63,720 nt of DNA. Source: an uncultured Roseburia sp. (GTDB taxonomy: Bacteria; Bacillota; Clostridia; Lachnospirales; Lachnospiraceae). The translations under genes and the position numbers were made by a program. Within the stretch, counting starts at the first letter, position 1. Every line of letters starts with the position of its first letter. The stretch is taken from positions 1 to 63,720 of the forward strand of contig URUD01000012.1 in the NCBI GenBank assembly GCA_900550935.1, read 5' to 3'. The notes under the pieces are model-generated. The model made no database searches and was not told the DNA's origin. It saw nothing but the letters and a program-made list of their open reading frames with translations. Positions 58,906-63,720 of the stretch are shown here, piece by piece.

Positions 58906-60789
58906 ATGCGTATGAATAAGAAACAGAAAAAAATGCTGGTGCGTATCATCATAACCTTTGTAATCTTTGCAGGTTTGCTGATATGCGAACACACAGGAGC
59001 GCTGGATGCAGTACATCCACCAATTTTATTGTTTGTGATCTATCTGATCCCGTACCTTATCATTGGATATGATATCGTATGGAAAGCAGCACGAAACATC
59101 AGCCATGGACAGGTGTTTGATGAAAACTTCCTGATGATGGTAGCAACATTTGGTGCGTTTGGGGTAAAAGAATATTCCGAGGCAGTGGCAGTTATGCTGT
59201 TCTATCAGGTGGGAGAACTGTTCCAGGGATATGCCGTTGGCAAATCCAGACAGTCGATTTCTGACATGATGGACATCTGCCCGGAATATGCCAATATCGA
59301 GGAGAATGGAACTTTGACCCAGGTAGACCCGGATGACGTTGAAGTTGGAACGATCATCGTGATAAAACCGGGCGAACGTATCCCGTTAGATGGTATCGTA
59401 ACCGAAGGAGAGTCGATGATCGATACCGCAGCGTTGACCGGTGAATCCGTACCGCGCAAAGCGCAGGAGGGAGATGAGATCATCAGTGGATGTGTCAATG
59501 GAAGCGGTACATTAAAAGTACAGGTGACTAAGGCATTTGATGACTCGACGGTTGCCAAGATCCTGGAACTGGTGGAAAATGCAAGCAGCAAGAAAGCAAA
59601 AGTGGAGAATTTTATTACGCGTTTTGCAAAATATTATACACCGGTTGTTACGATCGGTGCAGTCGTCCTTGCAATCGTACCTCCACTGATCCTGGGTGGT
59701 GGATTTGGAGAATGGATCCAGAGAGCATGTATTTTCCTTGTTATCTCCTGCCCATGTGCACTTGTGATCTCGGTTCCACTGGGATTTTTCGGGGGCATCG
59801 GTGCAGCGTCCAAGATAGGTGTCCTGGTAAAAGGAAGCAACTACTTAGAGGCAGTTGCTGAGATGGATACCATCGTTTTTGATAAGACAGGAACCCTGAC
59901 GAAGGGCGAGTTTAAAGTTTCCGAGATCATACCGGATACCGCAGGCGGCATGGATCAGGCAACGTTGCTTGAACTGGCAGCATACGGAGAGGGATATTCC
60001 AATCATCCGATCGCCAATTCCATCCGTGAGGCATATGGAAAACCACTTTCCATGGAACGTGTGACAAATGCAGAAGAGGTGGCAGGACATGGAATCCATG
60101 CCAGGATCGATGGCAGAGAGGTTTACCTTGGAAATGCGAAGCTGATGAAGGCACAGCAGATCCCATTTACGGAGACAAGAAGTGCCGGAACGATCGTATA
60201 TCTTGCCTGTGATGGAGCTTTTGCCGGAACGATCGTGATCTCCGATACCATCAAAGAGGGAGCGAAGGAAGCAATCGCCGAGATGAAACGGGTTGGCGTA
60301 AAAAAATGTGTGATGCTGACCGGAGACCGGGAGGCAGCTGCACAGGCAGTTGCTGACACACTCGGACTGGACGAGGTACATGCAGAATTACTTCCTGCGG
60401 ATAAGGTAAGTGAAGTAGAACAGCTGTTAGCAAAAGAGAGCGAAAAAGGAAAACTTGCATTTGTCGGCGACGGCATCAATGATGCACCGGTACTGACCAG
60501 AGCAGATATCGGTATCGCGATGGGAAGCATGGGTTCCGATGCAGCGATCGAAGCAGCGGATGTTGTTTTGATGGATGATGATGTCAGAAAGATCGCATCC
60601 ATTGTAAAGATTGCAAGAAAGACCTTAAGGATCGTAAAACAGAACATCGTATTTGCCTTGGCAGTCAAGGCACTGGTATTGATCCTTGGTGCACTTGGTA
60701 TGGCAAATATGTGGGAAGCCGTATTCGCAGATGTAGGTGTTTCTGTCATTGCAATTTTAAATTCCATGCGCGCACTGAATGAAAAATAA
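58906..60789 (+). CDS. P1B-type heavy-metal exporting ATPase (Zn/Cd/Pb class)
   Basis: 627 aa. Transmembrane CPC motif in VISCPCALVISVPLG, phosphorylation site DKTGTLTKGE, TGES actuator loop, SNHPIANSI (the HP motif), GDGINDAPVL hinge. CPC plus ArsR/CadC control and no N-terminal HMA point to Zn/Cd/Pb efflux. The start at ATG 58906 directly follows the HMA stop; ATG 58912 is equally possible. Confidence 0.93.
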   Translation: MRMNKKQKKMLVRIIITFVIFAGLLICEHTGALDAVHPPILLFVIYLIPYLIIGYDIVWKAARNISHGQVFDENFLMMVATFGAFGVKEYSEAVAVMLFYQVGELFQGYAVGKSRQSISDMMDICPEYANIEENGTLTQVDPDDVEVGTIIVIKPGERIPLDGIVTEGESMIDTAALTGESVPRKAQEGDEIISGCVNGSGTLKVQVTKAFDDSTVAKILELVENASSKKAKVENFITRFAKYYTPVVTIGAVVLAIVPPLILGGGFGEWIQRACIFLVISCPCALVISVPLGFFGGIGAASKIGVLVKGSNYLEAVAEMDTIVFDKTGTLTKGEFKVSEIIPDTAGGMDQATLLELAAYGEGYSNHPIANSIREAYGKPLSMERVTNAEEVAGHGIHARIDGREVYLGNAKLMKAQQIPFTETRSAGTIVYLACDGAFAGTIVISDTIKEGAKEAIAEMKRVGVKKCVMLTGDREAAAQAVADTLGLDEVHAELLPADKVSEVEQLLAKESEKGKLAFVGDGINDAPVLTRADIGIAMGSMGSDAAIEAADVVLMDDDVRKIASIVKIARKTLRIVKQNIVFALAVKALVLILGALGMANMWEAVFADVGVSVIAILNSMRALNEK

Positions 60790-60801
60790 AAAAGAGTGTG
60801 T

Positions 60802-60807
60802 TATAAT
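60802..60807 (+). promoter_or_regulatory. Extended -10 of the MATE gene promoter
   Basis: TG-T-TATAAT lies 46 bp upstream of the MATE start, 12 bp after the ATPase stop. No good -35 is seen, consistent with an extended -10 promoter. Confidence 0.5.
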
Positions 60808-60852
60808 AGAGCCGCACAAAACACAGACAATGTGTAGAAATGAGGTTCTTGC

Positions 60853-62205
60853 ATGGAAAATGATTTTTCACAGGGAAAAATATCACATAATATCATCGTA
60901 CAGGCGATCCCACTCATTTTAGCGCAGCTCGTCCAGCTGCTCTATAATGTAGTGGATCGCATCTATATCGGGCATCTGCCGGGGGCAGACAGCATGGCAC
61001 TGACCGGGATCGGACTGGCATTTCCTCTGACGACACTGATCGCAGCATTTACCAATCTGTTCGGGATGGGAGGTGCTCCGCTGTTTGCCATCGCAAGAGG
61101 TGCAAAAGAAGAGGAACGCGCAGAAAAGATCATGGAAAATACCTTTTCACTTCTGCTTGGTTCCTCTATCGTTTTGTTTGTGGCATCCTATCTGTTACGC
61201 AGACCGGTCTTATACCTGTTCGGGGCGAGTGATGCCTCTTACGTGTATGCAGATGCTTATTTGAAAATCTATTTATTTGGAACACCGTTTGTTATGATCT
61301 CAACCGGAATGAATGGCTTTATCAATGCGCAGGGCTTTCCGAAGATCGGTATGATGACGACTGCGATCGGTGCGCTGTTAAATCTGATCTTAGATCCACT
61401 ATTTATTTTTGTTTTTCATATGGGAGTAGCGGGAGCAGCCATTGCAACGGTCATCAGCCAGATCGTATCAGCAGCCTGGGTATTCCGGTTTCTGACAGGG
61501 AAAAAAGCATTGCTGCGTTTAAAAAAGAAGAGGCTTGTGGTGTCGCTTCCTATGACAAAGGATATCGTAAGCCTTGGGTTTGCTGGATTTATCATGCAGG
61601 GAACCAATTGTCTGGTCCAGGTGGCATGCAATGCCACTTTAAAAACATATGGGGGAGATCTGTATGTCGGCATTATGACAGTCATCAATTCGGTTCGTGA
61701 TATCCTCTCTTTGCCGATCAGTGGTCTTACCAGTGGGGCACAGCCGGTGCTCGGTTACAATTATGGGGCAAAGGAATACGACAGGGTAAGACAGGGCATC
61801 CGCTTTACCGCCATGCTGGGTGTGATCTATACGGTTGTGGCATGGTTGTTTGTCCACCTGGAGCCGGAACTTTTAATTTCCATTTTTACCAGTGATAAGG
61901 CAATGATCACATCCGGGGTCGTGGCATTGCAGATCTATTTCTTTGGATTTTTCTTTATGGTATTCCAGTTTACCGGGCAGTCCACGTTTACGGCACTTGG
62001 CTATTCGAAGTATGCGATCTTCTTTTCCCTGCTCAGAAAGGCGATCATCGTAACACCATTGACCCTGTTATTGCCACGGCACGGCTTTGGTGTCAATGGC
62101 GTTTTTATGGCAGAACCGATTTCAAATGCGATCGGTGGACTGGCATGTTTTACGACCATGTGGTTCGTGGTATACCGAAAACTTGGCAGGATGCCAGATA
62201 AATGA
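60853..62205 (+). CDS. MATE-family efflux transporter
   Basis: 450 aa with twelve membrane helices in two halves. N-terminal motif ISHNIIVQAIPLILAQLVQLLYNVVD and the family segment GADSMALTGIGLAFPL; the second half has GLTSGAQPVLGYNYGAK. Na+ or H+ coupled export of drugs or metabolites. Confidence 0.92.
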   Translation: MENDFSQGKISHNIIVQAIPLILAQLVQLLYNVVDRIYIGHLPGADSMALTGIGLAFPLTTLIAAFTNLFGMGGAPLFAIARGAKEEERAEKIMENTFSLLLGSSIVLFVASYLLRRPVLYLFGASDASYVYADAYLKIYLFGTPFVMISTGMNGFINAQGFPKIGMMTTAIGALLNLILDPLFIFVFHMGVAGAAIATVISQIVSAAWVFRFLTGKKALLRLKKKRLVVSLPMTKDIVSLGFAGFIMQGTNCLVQVACNATLKTYGGDLYVGIMTVINSVRDILSLPISGLTSGAQPVLGYNYGAKEYDRVRQGIRFTAMLGVIYTVVAWLFVHLEPELLISIFTSDKAMITSGVVALQIYFFGFFFMVFQFTGQSTFTALGYSKYAIFFSLLRKAIIVTPLTLLLPRHGFGVNGVFMAEPISNAIGGLACFTTMWFVVYRKLGRMPDK

Positions 62206-62250
62206 GAAAAAGTATCATTTTCATCTGTTCCATTTTTGAAAAAATAGGTA

Positions 62251-62276
62251 TATGATAACGGTTAGAAAAAACTAAC
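62251..62276 (+). promoter_or_regulatory. Promoter and third GTTAG-N6-CTAAC operator
   Basis: TATGAT (62251-62256) with TTCCAT 17 bp upstream is a likely promoter. GTTAG-AAAAAA-CTAAC (62261-62276) covers the predicted start site. Same operator as in the feo region. Confidence 0.65.
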
Positions 62277-62310
62277 GATAGCCGCGCAAGTGGCGGAAGA
62301 GGTGAAAAAT

Positions 62311-62676
62311 ATGGCAACAGCAATTATTATTTTAGTACTGGTAGTGATCTGTGTATTTTCCATAAAGAGCTATGTCACAAAACTGTCCCATGGATGTTGC
62401 GGTGGCGGCGGAGATGCAGAAAAAAAGGTTAAAGTGGCAGACACAGACGAGGCAAATTACCCCTATAAAAAACGAGTCGGCATTGAGGGCATGACCTGCA
62501 ATAACTGTAAGATGCGTGTGGAGAATACCTTCAACCAGATGGAGGGAACCTGGGCAAACGTTGATTTAAAGAAAAAAGAGATGCTGCTTTGTACCAAGAC
62601 TCCGATGGATGAGGCAGATATCCGTATCCCGATCGCTAAATTAGGATATACGATGACAGAGATCAAAGAAGCATAA
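62311..62676 (+). CDS. Membrane-anchored Cys-rich/HMA-domain protein
   Basis: 121 aa: an N-terminal membrane helix (TAIIILVLVVICVFSI) and HGCCGGGGD, as in FeoB-associated peptides, then an HMA domain (RVGIEGMTCNNCKMRVENTF with metal-binding CxxC). The mix of both parts in one protein and its feo-type operator suggest a role in iron or copper handling at the membrane. ATG 62311 follows AGAGGTG; a GTG at 62290 is less likely. Confidence 0.75.
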   Translation: MATAIIILVLVVICVFSIKSYVTKLSHGCCGGGGDAEKKVKVADTDEANYPYKKRVGIEGMTCNNCKMRVENTFNQMEGTWANVDLKKKEMLLCTKTPMDEADIRIPIAKLGYTMTEIKEA

Positions 62677-62815
62677 TGCAGTTGTTCGGATACTGCTAAG
62701 ATACGGCAAAATCACAGAAAAAGAAAATCGCAAATGGTATAATCGAGACAATTTCCAGAAGAAAATGGAAAAATTTACATGGAATACGGAAAAGGTATTC
62801 AGAGTGGGAGGAAAT

Positions 62816-62914
62816 ATGTTTCAGGATATATTAGCGATTTCAATGGGGATTGTCGTGATCTCGGCAGGGGTCTGGGTATGGTGGCTGGATCATGGCAAGG
62901 ACAATAAAAATTGA
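62816..62914 (+). CDS. 32-aa single-pass membrane peptide
   Basis: GGGAGG precedes ATG 62816. The peptide is MFQDILAISMGIVVISAG, then VWVWWLDHGKDNKN: one helix with a short polar, basic tail, like small regulatory subunits of membrane transporters. It lies between the HMA gene and the P-type ATPase operon. No family was recognised. Confidence 0.5.
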   Translation: MFQDILAISMGIVVISAGVWVWWLDHGKDNKN

Positions 62915-62970
62915 TAAACTTTATCAATAATAAGAAAATACTGGAAAAATGAAAAACAACTTGCTATAAT
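62911..62970 (+). promoter_or_regulatory. Fur-like box and promoter of the DUF6110/P-type ATPase operon
   Basis: TTGATAAACTTTATCAA (62911-62927) is a perfect 8-1-8 palindrome, close to the 7-1-7 Fur box. Promoter: TGGAAA (62942-62947), 17-bp spacer, extended -10 TGC-TATAAT (62965-62970). Confidence 0.65.
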
Positions 62971-63015
62971 GCGTGATAAACCATATGAAAAAAAGCATAC
63001 GGAAAGGAGAAAAAA

Positions 63016-63312
63016 ATGAAATTTAGCGACATTGATTGGAAGAAAACAGGAATTTTTGCAGCAGGCGTTGCATTTGGTACAGCAGGTATCAAAGTACTTT
63101 CCAGCAAAGATGCTAAGAAGGTTTATACAAGCGTTACAGCAGCAGCGTTACGTGCAAAAGACTGTGTGATGAAAGTTGCAGGCACCATACAGGAGAATGC
63201 AGAGGACATTTACGAAAGTGCCCAAAATATTAACGAAGAGAGAGCTGCAGCAGCAGAGGCAGCCGCTTACGCAGATACTTCCGAAGAGACCACAGAAACA
63301 ACAGAAGAATAA
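63016..63312 (+). CDS. DUF6110 family protein
   Basis: 98 aa: DIDWKKTGIFAAGVAFGTAGIKVLSSKDAKKVYTSVTAAALRAKDCVMK is typical of DUF6110, followed by an Ala/Glu/Thr-rich low-complexity tail. One weak hydrophobic helix near residues 12-28 may associate with the membrane. Regularly precedes a P-type ATPase in Lachnospiraceae, as here; function unknown. Confidence 0.75.
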   Translation: MKFSDIDWKKTGIFAAGVAFGTAGIKVLSSKDAKKVYTSVTAAALRAKDCVMKVAGTIQENAEDIYESAQNINEERAAAAEAAAYADTSEETTETTEE

Positions 63313-63321
63313 GAAAAACGA

Positions 63322-63350
63322 AAAACACCTGTGGAAAACGCAGGTGTTTT
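63322..63350 (+). terminator. Terminator-like hairpin inside the operon
   Basis: AAAACACCTG pairs perfectly with CAGGTGTTTT (63341-63350) over a 9-nt loop. It lies between DUF6110 and the ATPase gene, so it may act as an attenuator that lowers ATPase expression. Confidence 0.65.
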
Positions 63351-63371
63351 CCATATGGAAAGAGGCAGATT

Positions 63372-63720
63372 ATGAAATTTATAATCAAACACGAAACAAA
63401 AGGCAGAATACGTATCCATGTGTGCCAGTACCGGATGAACTATGCGCAGGCGGACACTCTGCTTTATTTTTTGCACAACCATAAATTTATTACATTTGCC
63501 AAGGTCTATGAAAGAACTGCGGATGCAGTTATTTCATATGTGGGAGACCGTGAGCAGATAATTAAGGATTTACAGGCATTTTCTTATGAAAAAATAGAGC
63601 TTCCGGCAGGACTGTTAGAGAGTTCCGGAAGAGAATTAAATGCCGATTATCAGGAAAAACTTGTCTTGCGTGTGGTACGCCGTTATGCAGGAAAACTGAT
63701 CATTCCGGCACCAATCCGCT
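63372..63720 (+). CDS. N-terminal part of a P-type ATPase (cut by window edge)
   Basis: 116 codons are visible. The start MKFIIKHETKGRIRIHV, followed by an HMA-like but CxxC-less fold (FITFAKVYERTADAVISYVGD), matches the degenerate metal-binding domain of heavy-metal P-type ATPases that follow DUF6110. The catalytic region lies outside the window. Confidence 0.7.
   Translation, partial: MKFIIKHETKGRIRIHVCQYRMNYAQADTLLYFLHNHKFITFAKVYERTADAVISYVGDREQIIKDLQAFSYEKIELPAGLLESSGRELNADYQEKLVLRVVRRYAGKLIIPAPIR

Noticed and set aside
1..63720. CRISPR array, tRNA or rRNA genes
   Set aside because: No regularly spaced direct repeats with unique spacers, and no tRNA or rRNA signature sequences were seen.

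Overview
The window looks like chromosomal DNA of a low-to-moderate GC, anaerobic, gut-type Firmicute of the Lachnospiraceae (Roseburia/Agathobacter-like). This is an inference from AGGAGG ribosome-binding sites, frequent TTG and GTG starts, an anaerobic cobalamin (cbi) pathway, FeoA-FeoA-FeoB, CotF-like proteins, and Lachnospiraceae-type families (DUF5688, DUF5710, DUF3877, DUF6110). No rRNA, tRNA or CRISPR array was seen.

Positions 1-25.7 kb are part of an integrative and conjugative element. Bases 201-8566 form a mobilisation module: a DUF5688 gene, two 200-bp GC-rich direct repeats, a hairpin-rich oriT candidate, a ribbon-helix-helix accessory protein, a large relaxase carrying Sel1 repeats, and on the other strand a tyrosine recombinase, a 54-aa protein and an ArdC-like antirestriction protein. 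This module is bounded by a perfect 40-bp inverted repeat (201-240 and 8527-8566). The recombinase gene sits just inside the right copy, and the ssb-tra operon starts 20 bp outside it. A good promoter lies just inside the left copy and points outward, so inversion would place it directly upstream of the transfer operon. This is the most interesting candidate system in the window: a phase-variable conjugation switch.

From 8586 to 23591 there is one long, tightly packed + strand operon. It holds SSB, the VirD4 coupling ATPase, a VirB2-like pilin, VirB6-like, VirB3/PrgI-like, a split VirB4 and a membrane-anchored C39 peptidase, followed by a Tad/Flp-type set (TadZ-like, CpaF/TadA ATPase, fused TadB/TadC-like protein, several very small pilin-like proteins, TadE-like proteins). 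A divergent Xre/BlaI regulator pair follows. A DUF5710 gene and a truncated Ig-like exported protein mark the probable fringe of the element.

From 25.8 to 44.9 kb is a large anaerobic cobalamin operon: cobU, cobS, a second cobU-like gene, cobC, cbiB, a cobD-cbiC fusion, cbiD, cbiF, cbiG, cbiH, a cbiJ-cbiE-cbiT fusion, cbiA, cbiL, a cysteine-rich protein and a methionine-synthase-reactivation-like protein. It is interrupted by an ABC-2 exporter and a two-component system, and cbiD starts only 16 bp after the response regulator.

From 45 to 63.7 kb are a SleB-type hydrolase, a TtcA-like protein, hybrid signalling proteins, CotF-like proteins and a metal-handling neighbourhood: feoA-feoA-feoB, a FeoB-associated peptide, a histidine-free Fur-family protein, a heterodimeric ABC exporter, an ArsR repressor with CopZ-like and P1B-ATPase genes, a MATE transporter, an HMA protein, and DUF6110 with the start of another P-type ATPase. 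A repeated operator, GTTAG-N6-CTAAC, links the feo genes to the HMA gene 12 kb away.
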